Positions 35,238 through 45,778 of a stretch of DNA of 64,000 nt are shown here, piece after piece. The translations under genes were made by a program, and so were the position numbers. Positions within the stretch are counted from its first letter, which is position 1, and the number at the start of each line of letters is the position of its first letter. This DNA comes from Pelodera strongyloides (lineage: Eukaryota; Nematoda; Chromadorea; Rhabditida; Rhabditidae): NCBI GenBank assembly GCA_036852015.1, contig JAANDG010000011.1, positions 62,001 to 126,000 on the forward strand, read 5' to 3'. A model generated the notes under the pieces. The model was not told where the DNA came from and did not search any database. It saw only the letters and a program-made list of their open reading frames with translations.

Positions 35238-35382
35238 GAAACGAAGAACTCATAGACAGTTGGAAGATCGCCGATGTCAACCAATATTCATTTCAACCAA
35301 TATAAAAGGGAAAGAGGAAGCAAAGGAAGATGAAAAGAGTCAGGCAAAACTAAACTTATGGTCAGGCAAAACTAAGCTTCAA

Positions 35383-35556
35383 AGCGAATACCGGCCGGTT
35401 TTTGAAACGCATCGAGTACGCCAACAGTTCTTATGCGTCATATGCAAATGAGCATAGTTTAGCATAAAAAATAGACCACATTTAGGCCTAGTTCACATAA
35501 ATACATAAGAAAGCAGTCGTCCATGATGCGTTTCAAATACCGGCCGTTATTTCGCT
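35383..35556. mobile_element. Family A MITE
   Basis: Ends AGCGAATACCGGCCGG and GGCCGTTATTTCGCT, interior CATATGCAAATGAGCATAG. Right TTAA intact (35557-35560), left changed to TCAA. About 150 bp upstream of the transthyretin-like gene. Confidence 0.85.
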
Positions 35557-35560
35557 TTAA

Positions 35561-37137
35561 AAAAACGGTGAGCTAAAGATTAAAATAAAAGACTACCTAA
35601 AGGAAATGGTATGGCCATCGCCAATTGATAACACCTTTCTTCTCTTTTTTCACTTTTCTTTTATTCGCTCAATATCATATTGATGACACATCAATAAAAA
35701 TAGGCGGGGAAAACCAGTTTTATTTATTTATATTTTTTTCTTGGAAGTAATGACTAATCGTGAGACTCTCCTATGTATACAAATAACACTAATAAGGTCA
35801 CCCATTTTAATAGGTGTCATAATTCATTTTGAATGGAATTTCCTTGGAATGTTTGTATGGTGTTTCTTTACCGTGTCTTTTTATGTATCTTCTCTACCTT
35901 TCAATTATTATATCCCCGTTCTAGATGAGAATTGACATTGCCTAACAAATAATTAACTAAACGAGGGTAAAATTACGGTAGTTTACAAAAGTAATCAATC
36001 AATAAATAAACCTACATGCACTCAATCAAGTTTTGTGTGAACTAACAAAAAAATTTCTGCGCATTTTTCGACCCAATAAAAATGACTATTTATGGGTACA
36101 TCGAATACGTTTATTACTACACATTTCACCTTGAATATGATCTAGAACAAAAAATATACGAATTTCGTGAAAGAAAATGCAATCCTCAAAAACCAAATAT
36201 ACTATACGAATATTAAATCCCGAATACAGTACGAGTTCAATAGTGAGAAAATAATAATACTGATAATGACCGATCTAACAATCTAAGGTGATACTGTAAA
36301 GTTACCGTAGCAATGCAACAACTTTAACATCAGCACAAAAGTGAAATATGCAAAGTTTTAGGCACAAATAACGAAAAAGTGATGTAAAATCAAGTGAATA
36401 TGCACCACAGTGAGGACACAGTTAACACTAGTAGATGAACTTGCCATAAGGCACAAATATAACGTTAGAAGAACCAAGAGAAGCTAAGGTAACGGCTAGA
36501 TATAAAGCCGTTACCTTAGTTACCTTACACTAATACTAATGAACGCAACATAATTATTAGCAACGAAAACAAAAATACAACAAATATTACTGCACCATAT
36601 AATTGTCAGAGGTTTCATCAAGTATTTGCAAGTATTCTAAAGCACTTTAGCGAGGTCAACAACTAATAACTAGACAATAAAGAGGAATAGTAATGATTAG
36701 ATAATTATAATTATCTCTAGATAATTATAATTATCTCTAGATAATTATCACCAACTTGATGGAAGAGCTACAAACATTGTCTGCTGGGAAAAATCGTACG
36801 GTATGCTAATTAGAGTAGTTAGCATATGCTCCAACAAATCAGCTTAAACCTCTAAATAATTCCACTACAACACTACGCAAAGTTATCGGGATACGGTATA
36901 GCACCTGAGCAGCAAAAAAACACTACTTCTAAGTGGCTCAACTAATATTATTGAAAATGCAAATGCTCATGTATTTAAAGCTGCCGATCAACTGATTTCA
37001 ATAGGAAAAGCTCAATAATGCTAAATTTGGATGAAAGTTGGGGTTGTGAAAGTCTAAGCACAAGAGACCAATCAATAAACGTTTTAAAAGCTAATCACTC
37101 AAATTCTTACAAAACTGCGCAAATAACGAACGTTTAA
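35561..37137. other. Gene-free AT-rich stretch
   Basis: No exon with splice support. Contains a short hairpin near 36485-36530 (AAGGTAACGGC...GCCGTTACCTT) and a triplicated 21-bp palindromic unit (ATAATTATAATTATCTCTAG) at about 36698-36748. Confidence 0.5.
36698..36748. repeat. Tandem palindromic 21-bp repeat
   Basis: The unit TAGATAATTATAATTATCTC occurs twice and a third partial copy follows. Each unit is itself nearly palindromic. Confidence 0.8.
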
Positions 37138-37305
37138 AGTGGTATTGCACGTGGTTTGTGAAGCGCTTATTGGATAACTGCACACCCATGTATAATATGC
37201 GAATATCTAAGCCCTTCTGTGACTTCAGTAAAGGAACCCCTATCTATATACATTTGATATGTGAGAATTCAGCAATACAGCAATAAAACCACGTGCAACA
37301 CCGCT
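37138..37305. mobile_element. TTAA MITE with AGTGGTATTGCACG ends
   Basis: Left end AGTGGTATTGCACGTGGTTT, right end AAACCACGTGCAACACCGCT; TTAA at 37134-37137 and 37306-37309. It lies just 3' of the zinc-finger gene. Confidence 0.88.
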
Positions 37306-37511
37306 TTAAATGAAATGGGAAAATGGTGTTCATACATACTTCCTACTGCGAGAGGATACTAAAGACAAAAACATTATGGCTACTGTTAGACTACAATCTC
37401 ATACATCGTCGTCGAACATAGAAATCTACTAGTTCACGAAACATGTACTAAGTATTTGGAAACGCTAAGTAGACGAGTAAACTAAAGCTAATTGTAGGGT
37501 TGAGCAGAGAT

Positions 37512-40500
37512 TCAAACAACTTGCTTCTTGTGCAGGAACGAGACAACGTCGTTGATTGTCCTTTTACGAGACTTCTTCTGAAAAAGGTCAATAAATACAT
37601 TTATTTAAAAACGCTACGTCTTCTGACCTTTCACGACCCCAGCTATGCAAGACGCCCTCTGGTTTAGAAAATCAAAAACTCTAACAAAACTTTTCAACCT
37701 TCACAACTAATGTTATGTTTTGTTAACCTTCACTTCCAGGAGGACCACCCATACAAGACCACCCACGATGCTTAGAAAATCAATAATACAAGACCACCCA
37801 CGAGGCAACAAAAAATCAATAACTCACCGCGACTCCCGGGCTCAGGACCATGGTGGGCAGTCCGAGACCGTACATCTCGCAGGGAGGAGTAGTTGCCCCG
37901 TCGGAAGAAGAAGCGGGAGTAGACGCGGACATGTCAATCGACAGAGAGGGAGACAACGTGCCGGCTGGGGACTGAAAAATATAAATTTTACGGCACAAAA
38001 TGGTGTGGCGCAACAGCCTTTTATCGGAATCGACCCATTTTTCTATACGTGAAGATGTGTAGCTCTTCACGACACTATTTCAGAACAGTACCCAACTTAT
38101 GCTTAAACAACTATATGCTCAATAAAACTTACATCATGTTCCGTATTCGAGTGGTGATCGTATGCTTCCTGTTTGAAGTCTGTGCGCAGAAGTTGCACAG
38201 ATGGCGAGGGTGACGGCTCGGCAAGGGGACCCAACGAGATTGGGCAATCCAGACCGGGTTCCGACTTAACATTCGTCACCGACGTAAATGGATGCGACGG
38301 AGCTTCGGCCTCAGTCTTCACCGAGGAAGAACAGGCGGAGGACTCATCCTCGCTGTGAGGGTGCTCGATAGCGGTGGCAGCCTCATCGGCGGCATTATTC
38401 TGGAAAATAGGTTAATTAGATGATGCGGTTGTTTATTGTTTAGAGTGGCAGGGGTTGGTTGAAGCCGATAGAACAGAGCTGATTTCGTAAAAAGTTACAA
38501 ATGAATCTAGTTGAATATATTGTAATTGGACGGTTATCTCAAGCAGCTGTTGGTGTGTAAAAATATTGCTGTAAGTTGTAACTCCAGCTCTGTTTGAGTT
38601 TACGCTTTTTAGGAAATTTTCTAGATACAAAGAAGATGCTATGATATTGACTTACATTGGTGACCATATTCTTGAAGATCTGAGTGGGCAGCGCCGGGTT
38701 GTTCAACATTAAACACCTCAACCAAGCGGGCACGTTGGGAGATGCGGATTGCAACTGCATGGCAAGCTGAAAAACGGGGCACTTGAATTTAAATGGAAAT
38801 ACAAGATCTCTATGGAAGTGTGCATATTTAAATTATTTATTAACACATTAAAATGAGTGCATCAAAATGATGAAAGATGTTCATTAACAATTGAATGGCA
38901 GTAGTTTTAATTATCTTGAACAAATTAGTATGCGTATTCGTGCATTACATCAAAAATACCTCTCTATGTATGGGAGCTAAATGTCGCGCGTGAATGTGGC
39001 TGGCTTTCGAAATAACTGCCATCTACACTACAGAATCAACATTTCATGGAACTTTGGTAGCTTGGCGCACAATTCCTCACATAAAGCGTACGGTTAATTT
39101 TTTTATAAGATTCAGCTTAGAGTTGCGACTCCTTGGCCTTTAGGCTTAGGCTTAGGCTTAGGCTTAAATGTCTTTACCTCAAAGGCCTTCTCCACTTACG
39201 ATAACTATACTACTGTAGTGATTCTTCTCCTATATATATATATACTCACCGCCTGTATCAAATGCTGTTGCAAATCCAAGGGCATAGTTGGTACAAGAGG
39301 TGTATCAGGGAATGTCTGCATGGGGGTCGCAGTTACGGTAGCTGTTGCGGTAGCCCTCTGTCTGGATACCGGAGTGGCTGGGGAGTACGTGGGTGACATA
39401 GAGCTGCCCGCCAGCGATGCATGGGCCGACCGATTGAAAAGACCGGGAGACTTCTCAGCGACCATCGAACCTGAAATGGAAACTAGTCAAATACTGAAAC
39501 TAAGCCTGAATTGGTTCAGACTAGAAGTCTGTACGGAACTACGGTTTAGGGTATACTACGCGACAGAGAGATACCGCCACGGCTACTGTAACAGAGAGCT
39601 ACAGCCACGGCTACTGTAACATAGGGCTACCCCCACGGCTACCGTAACTGCGTCCCCCCATGAAGTATGGGTTATAGTCAATAATAAAACGTCTAGCGCT
39701 CGATATTTGGATTTTTACTCATTTCTTATTTCCTAAAACCGTTCCATACTCAAGAGGACCCATAGGTGGCGGAGCGCGGGCGGTTTATTATTATTAACTA
39801 TTTCTTACATAATTATTATTATACTGATTATTTCGAAATTCCTTCACTCACCAGGTGCGACGTTCAAATTTGTTGCAATGGGATGAGCCGTACCAGGTTC
39901 TCCCGTCTTCAGCATTGATGACGTGTGTTGGTGGAGTTCTTTCTAAAAAAAAAGTTCGTTCAATTAAATAAAACAAATGCGGTTATTATAAAAAGGTTAG
40001 TGCACTATGACTATGACAATGGATCTATTCAAAAAGGTTGGTTTGGAGAATCTGAAATCCAGAAAATAAGGTATTTACAAATTCAGGAAAGGTTGCATGA
40101 TCGATATATTTGCCAGCGGTGTTATTATTTAAACCAAGTAAGGCCAGAATTAACTACTTGTTTACCTTATCGGGAAAAGCCCAGTTACAGCATCCGCAAG
40201 TGAACACTCTTTCGATTCCGTGATGGAATCCCATATGGGACTTGAGCGTTTCTCCATCTGAAAGAATTTTTATTCAAAAACTGCTCAATGCTATGTCGAG
40301 CGTATTTATGTTTTATGTGCCGTCTTGCACTTTGTGCGCGAACGTAAGCAACTAAGTTTACGGCAAAGGTAAAGATAACAAGTCTAATGAACCAACCGAG
40401 ACATAGTTAGTTAATATTCCTAATTAGCATAACCCATATAAGGGAAACCCGGGAAAAAAATAAAACTTACTAGGAATCTCCTGATTGCACAGATTGCAAT

Positions 40501-40590
40501 GGTGATTTCCCGAGTGGAAGTTCAGTCTGTGTCGATTCAGAGAGGCCGCATGACAGAATCGCTTGAAGCACACGCCACACGTGAATTCAC
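37512..40590 (-). CDS. C2H2 zinc-finger regulator with SUMO-type motifs (5' end incomplete)
   Basis: Eight exons join in frame: 40590-40471, 40257-40166, 39942-39852, 39470-39250, 38766-38656, 38399-38133, 37971-37828 and 37577-37512 (stop TGA), about 369 residues. Finger 1 is FTCGVCFKRFCHAASLNRHR with His ligands spaced as in C2H2. Finger 2 (CNLC...HMGFH) is built across the first intron. Finger 3 (CGCC...HQH) lacks a clear fourth ligand. Next come a Ser/Thr/Pro-rich region, a hydrophobic helix-like block (VPAWLRCLMLNNPAL), three psi-K-x-E sites (VKTE, VKSE, FKQE) in one exon, a Ser/Thr/Pro stretch, and the last exon starting KKSRKR, a likely nuclear signal. It probably acts in the nucleus as a DNA-binding regulator; the family was not recognised. 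The first modelled exon begins within a codon, so coding exons are missing upstream, possibly those at 43259-43429. Confidence 0.9.
39140..39163 (+). repeat. Interstitial telomeric repeat (TTAGGC)4
   Basis: Four exact TTAGGC units, the nematode telomere motif, in an intron of the zinc-finger gene between exons 39470-39250 and 38766-38656. Confidence 0.97.
39569..39664 (+). repeat. Imperfect CTACCGTAA-type tandem repeat in zinc-finger gene intron
   Basis: About three units of the type CCACGGCTACTGTAACAGAG. The last part (39625-39664) resembles, in inverted orientation, the adjacent exon between about 39312 and 39358, which encodes the TATATVTAT stretch. Confidence 0.7.
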
Positions 40591-40626
40591 CTGCAAAATT
40601 AGGAATTAGTGGTTATTAAAATCCAA

Positions 40627-40757
40627 AGGGGTAACTAAATGATACTATTACGATACCATGGTGTTACCCAAGCTATAAGCAGGGACGCTGAATGGTAACT
40701 AAATGATACCATAGCGATACCCTGGTCTGGTGTTACCAAAGCTATTAGCAGGGACGC
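40627..40757. repeat. Imperfect ~65-bp tandem duplication
   Basis: GGTAACTAAATGATAC...AGCAGGGACGC occurs twice in succession, just 5' of the first zinc-finger exon modelled. Confidence 0.8.
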
Positions 40758-41040
40758 TTTTCAAGAAACGTTCAGGGAGGCGCATATTTCTCCTGTTTTT
40801 TTTTTATACGAACACAAAGTGCAACACAAAAGCTGAACTGTGCACAACCTGAACTATTTTCAGTCGTGCATGTCTTTTAGAAATCACAAATAGAATGTCT
40901 TGTTTATTTGCTCTGGTAATAGAATAACATGGTTATCTGAAATCGCCCTTTCCGGAAAATACAATTCTTGGAAAACGAAAAGGCCTTCCTTTATGTGAAT
41001 TCTGTGGGAGAGCAATTTTGGACTTATTGTGTTAGAGAAT

Positions 41041-41141
41041 GATGGGAATAGAGAGTCGAGAGAAATAGAAAGAGAGGGAGGGAGAATTAAAGAGAGAGGG
41101 AGGGAGAGAGAAAGAGAGAAAGAGCGAGAGAGAGAGAGACT
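41041..41141. repeat. (GA)n-rich microsatellite
   Basis: Imperfect AGAGAGGGAG/GAGA tract. Open frames across it on both strands are repeat translations. Confidence 0.9.
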
Positions 41142-43258
41142 GAAAGGAGTCAAACAGTTCCAAACAGACAAAGGACTCCGCACCATCCATCGCCCACGAA
41201 GAGCGCCGGGCCAAAGTGCTTTTTCTCCCCGGACCAAGAGAGTGTGCAGAACGAGGAGAGAGCAGTGAAGGCCACAAGCTACCGTAATCCAAGGTCCCAC
41301 AGGAGCAGCCAATCAACGCGCAGCACTGATTTCTGTACAATCACAAGCTAGATTTTTGACAATGTGAAATTAGTAATTGGAGTTTTATGACACGTAAATT
41401 TGTTCCGAAATGGATAAAAAATACACTGCACATCCATTCGCAATGTTTAGAAAACTATTTGTAAATTCGGCTTTAGGGTAAGGGGGTACATGTACTGACA
41501 GCTCATAACTACCAGATAGCTAGCTGACAGTCTTCTAGTTGTCTAGTTCACCATATAGCGTTATAATGAGCAACGGTTCTATCCTGCCTGCTCCCCGTCT
41601 ACATTTCCTCAAGCTCAGCGCTTTGCGTTCATTGCTTTGCGCGGGAATGTTTCAGTTCCTAGACCTTGCCTTAGACTCTGTCCCAATCAGCAGCCGATGC
41701 TTCAAAAACGGCATGAAATCAATCGGTCGGATCGAGGTCACTACTATTAAGAAAGAGCGGACAGCCGGGTGCATGGACGACTGCAGTAGTAAACCCTCAC
41801 TGTCCCTCAAAAAGAATGAAACGGCGATTGGGAAACGAGCTTCAAGGTCGTGCCGCATTCAAATTATTGGACATCTAGCTGAGGCTGACCGCTAAACTAG
41901 GGAGGTATATGCTAACTACGTTTAAGTTAACTTGGACGCAAGTGGAGCTGTGGAGCTAGCCATTGCTGATGTACATATGGTATGTAGGTAATACCTATCC
42001 CTAAAGGTAATACCTAGCCTTGGAAGATTTAGCTACCAGCTATCCACTGTACAATAAACTATCAGGCAGACGGTAATACGACGTTACTTGGTGGCATATG
42101 GACCTATGGAACGGGAAAAATCTGTAAGAGAATTTAAAGCTAAAACTATCCTTCAGGGCGATCTATTTGTAAGCTGTGTACATTATTTGTCAACAAGTCT
42201 CAGGTCTTATGGAGATGTATGTATGTATGTAAATTCATTGATTAATGCAAATACTGCGGTATGCTCTCTACTTGAGCAGCTGTATTTACACCCAGTCAAT
42301 AGCTACTCTCTGATCACTCTGATGTATGCATATAACTCTATTCTCTAGAGTACTTGAGTATTTGCCTACAAATGCCTTCACACCTTTTTGACATGGAAAT
42401 TACCATATGTCATATTCATATGTTACATTTTTGAAAATAAAGCAGAAGGTGTCTCGTGTAGTGTATTGTCAAGCATTATGCACAGTAAACTGCAACATTA
42501 TAAAGAAGTTCACTTTACGTAACAGAAGCCCTAAAACGACATAATGAGCACTTGACAATTGCACACCTGTTATTTTATTCTAATCTTCAATTGCTTATCA
42601 GTTACTCGTTAGTAGGCCCGTTCTCTATTCTTCTGACTTCAACAATTTACTAAGCACCTAACGATAATTCTTCTATAAAGACTAACCGTAAGCCCGACAA
42701 ATTTGAAACTCAGCTTTTTCATAGAACCCCCTAAAGTCGAAACCCCCAAGTGGCTAATTCAAAATTCCGCTGCAAACAAGCTCAGGACCAGTGGCCAGCT
42801 ACAGTACACACACCTCGCGCGGGTCGAGGTGCACAATAGAAATGAGCTGTGTGTCGGCGTTGAAAGGGCCCAATAAGAGGTGTATGTATTGTGATTGAGA
42901 GAGGTCAGTCATTGGTCATAATTGAAAGTAAACAGAATAGCACTTTGGGGTGCATGGGGGAGATACTGATGCATTCTTATGCATTCTTAGACTATGACTT
43001 GACTTTCCTTAGCCATGAAGATAGTACAAAAAGAGGCATTGACTCTTGGAGAGCCTTAGTTTCTTAGGTTCAGGTGAGCTCACATGAAAAATCCACAACG
43101 CTACCTAAGAACCTAAGGGAAATTTTCTTTTGCAGGGATGGGGTTACAAAGTGAATACTCAAGAGACATTAGGAGATAAGTGATAAAAATAGGTATGGAT
43201 ATTATATTATCTATCGGGGAAACCCCCTAAAGTATGTATACAAAATCACATAAGTAAC

Positions 43259-43429
43259 ATCTGGATCTGACTGAAGTTCAGAAGTGTGATTCAGAAACGG
43301 CTCAATTGAGGGTGCAGACAGCGTAGGCAGATTTTCTTTACATTTATAAAAAAAAACGAAACGTTGATAGTAAATAATCGTACCTTTCAAATCCGGTCGC
43401 TTGAGCTCTGCCTCCGGGCGAAAAGGCAT
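43259..43429 (-). CDS. Candidate start exons of an unidentified or zinc-finger transcript
   Basis: Exon 43429-43384 encodes MPFRPEAELKRPDLK and ends at a GT donor. A second segment, 43335-43259, encodes ENLPTLSAPSIEPFLNHTS and continues for eight residues in frame, but its acceptor (TAAAG) and donor (GTTACT) are weak. A TTTTCAG acceptor at 43456-43457 lies 26 bases 5' of the ATG. The segment ends in phase 0, while the zinc-finger exon at 40590 needs phase 1, so at least one exon is missing if they belong together. Family not recognised. Confidence 0.38.
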
Positions 43430-43455
43430 CGTTTTTTGCGAGTTTGTTTGTTTTT

Positions 43456-43457
43456 CT
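43456..43457 (-). promoter_or_regulatory. Possible SL trans-splice acceptor
   Basis: Minus strand TTTTCTTTTCAG, then 26 bases to the ATG at 43429. Confidence 0.4.
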
Positions 43458-45173
43458 GAAAAGAAAATCTCATTTAGTAATAACAAAGACAATGCTAAGG
43501 ATAATTTCATTCAATAATAACGACATTATACGACAATAGGAAAAACATTAGAGAGACAACCGCGTACGTACATACCAAACACGGAACGATACGGTGTCAA
43601 GGAGCTAATTTACTTAAAACTTAAACATATAACGAAAACTCTAATCAAGGTAAGGTAAGCTGAGGCAAGATAGGGGTAAGATAACTTCTAACCAAGGTAA
43701 TATAAGGTTCAATGAGATTCTAAACTTCTAACTTCTAACCCGCAGCTGACTGGGAACATCCATAACAAGCTGTTGACAATTTTCCACCCCCATTTACAGA
43801 GAACTTTTGCGAAATCATCTGCCAAAGCACAGTGCAAAAGTAAGAGTTTTTCAGGTTTTCGACTGTATTCACCTACCAACTCTAATCAAAATAACCTGGC
43901 TTATCATTCGTGAAACAGCCACTCCCGTCCTTATCTACTTCTACAACTTAAGCGTACTGTAAAGTCAGTGTAAAGTGTAAAGTTGGGATTCGTTGAAGTC
44001 AACGGAGCACAACATAAAAGCCATCACCAGTTTGCTAAAGTTGTGTGCTCTGAACCCTGACAATCATTGATATGATACCGTAATCAACTTTCTTATACTT
44101 ATAAAAGGCCAAACAAGCCAATTACACAAATTTCGAGGTGCTTTGCTATGTGAAAATATCACAATACCGCAATCCGTAATCAACTTTTGTATTAAAATGA
44201 TGCACTACATGAATTTCGAGTACACTTGGGGTGCTTTACTGTGTGAAAATATCAAAGAAAAAGACGATCCAACTCAACGTGACATATCAATTGATAAGCA
44301 AAGAAAGGAATAAGAAATAGTATCTCACGAAAAACATTCACGGAAAATAACAAAATCAGCTGGAAAGTTTTTGTGTAATTTGCAAAAGTCAAGGTTTGCC
44401 TATTTTTTACAGTGTGAAGAAATTTCAAAAGATCAAAAATATCAGCCGAGCTAGTAACTAGAGCTGCTGGGTGCTGACTTCCGAATATTAAAATATTAAT
44501 TAAGCTCTCTCCGGATTTCCAGCGGATATCCTACAGGAAACGCGGCTTTTCCTAACACCGGGATAGAAATTTGCATAAAATCGGAATTCCGACAAAATGA
44601 AACCTACCAAAACAGCTGATCGCAACCTATCAGTTATCATAGTCATGACTCATACAAAATGACACAAAAAAAGACCGATAGACATACTAAAGCACAATAA
44701 AACATAAAATGAAGAGTGGGCGGAGTCTGTCGAAATTCTAGGAGCGACTTCAATTTCAGGAAAGCGCGCTCTATCTACCAGGAGCACATGAGACAGTAAT
44801 AGGTTGAAAAATATGGTAAACATGGGGAGATACCTTAAGTGTGTATGATGTAGCTCAAGTGACGCAGACAACTAAAGCTTAGAGTTAGAGAAAGTAGAGA
44901 TACAGTACCTCAACAGGAGAAGTGCGCGAGGCGCAAAGATTGAGCGCTTTAGGTTAGAGAAGTGAAGAAAGAGCTTGATGGAGAGGTCAGGCAGTGAAGG
45001 GAGGACGAGGAATCGAGAAAATAAGGAGAGGGATGACAGGTAGAGTGCTTACGAGAGAGTACTTAGGACTGTGTGGGAACACGGAGACATCAGACGAGCA
45101 AACAACTTCACCGAACACCTAAAATGTAACAGTGAAAAATAGAAAGCATAACAAATGTCAATTTCACGTCTCG

Positions 45174-45205
<32 letters not shown>

Positions 45206-45670
45206 TTCATCTACCGCTTGGGCAACTTTGCCCGGCAAGGTCAGACAGTATTTTGACTGGGCAAAACAAGAAGTCGGGCAAGTTCCGGATGATCACATCT
45301 GACAATGAGCAATGATTTAAATTTTTCAACTTATATGTACTTTCTTTCTGTACTTTGAAGAATCAGGGCAACCAGACAGTTAGCAATCGAAGTTATGTGA
45401 CAAATATAAAGACGTAAATTTCAATCAATAAACGAAAGACGACATGGTGAAGCAGATGCTACAAGTGCGTTCAAAAGCGCGATCAAAATGGTGCATGACA
45501 TTGGTATGTGTGTGGGATGGCGCAATGGCTTCCTCAGGGTACCTATTATGCCGAGCACGTAGATGCCAACGGCTAAATGTGTTGCTTGATTGATACAAAA
45601 AGCGAGGGAGGCCAAGCGCAGAGTTCAAAGTCAAAAGGCAAAAATGGATGAGAAACTGTTCAGTTTCTCA

Positions 45671-45778
45671 TTAAACTTAGAAACTAAACTTAGAAACTAA
45701 ACCTAGAAACTAAACTTAGAAACTAAACCTAGAAACTAAACTTAGAAACTAAACTTAGAAACTGAACTTAGAAACTGT
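45671..45778. repeat. 13-bp tandem repeat (TTAGAAACTAAAC)
   Basis: About eight near-identical units, with CTTAG/CCTAG variants, between 45671 and 45778. Confidence 0.92.

Noticed and set aside
41539..41895. 118-residue plus-strand frame
   Set aside because: No recognisable motif, no splice partners, and frames are open on the other strand too.
45671..45778. CRISPR array
   Set aside because: Contiguous short tandem units without spacers, in a eukaryotic genome.
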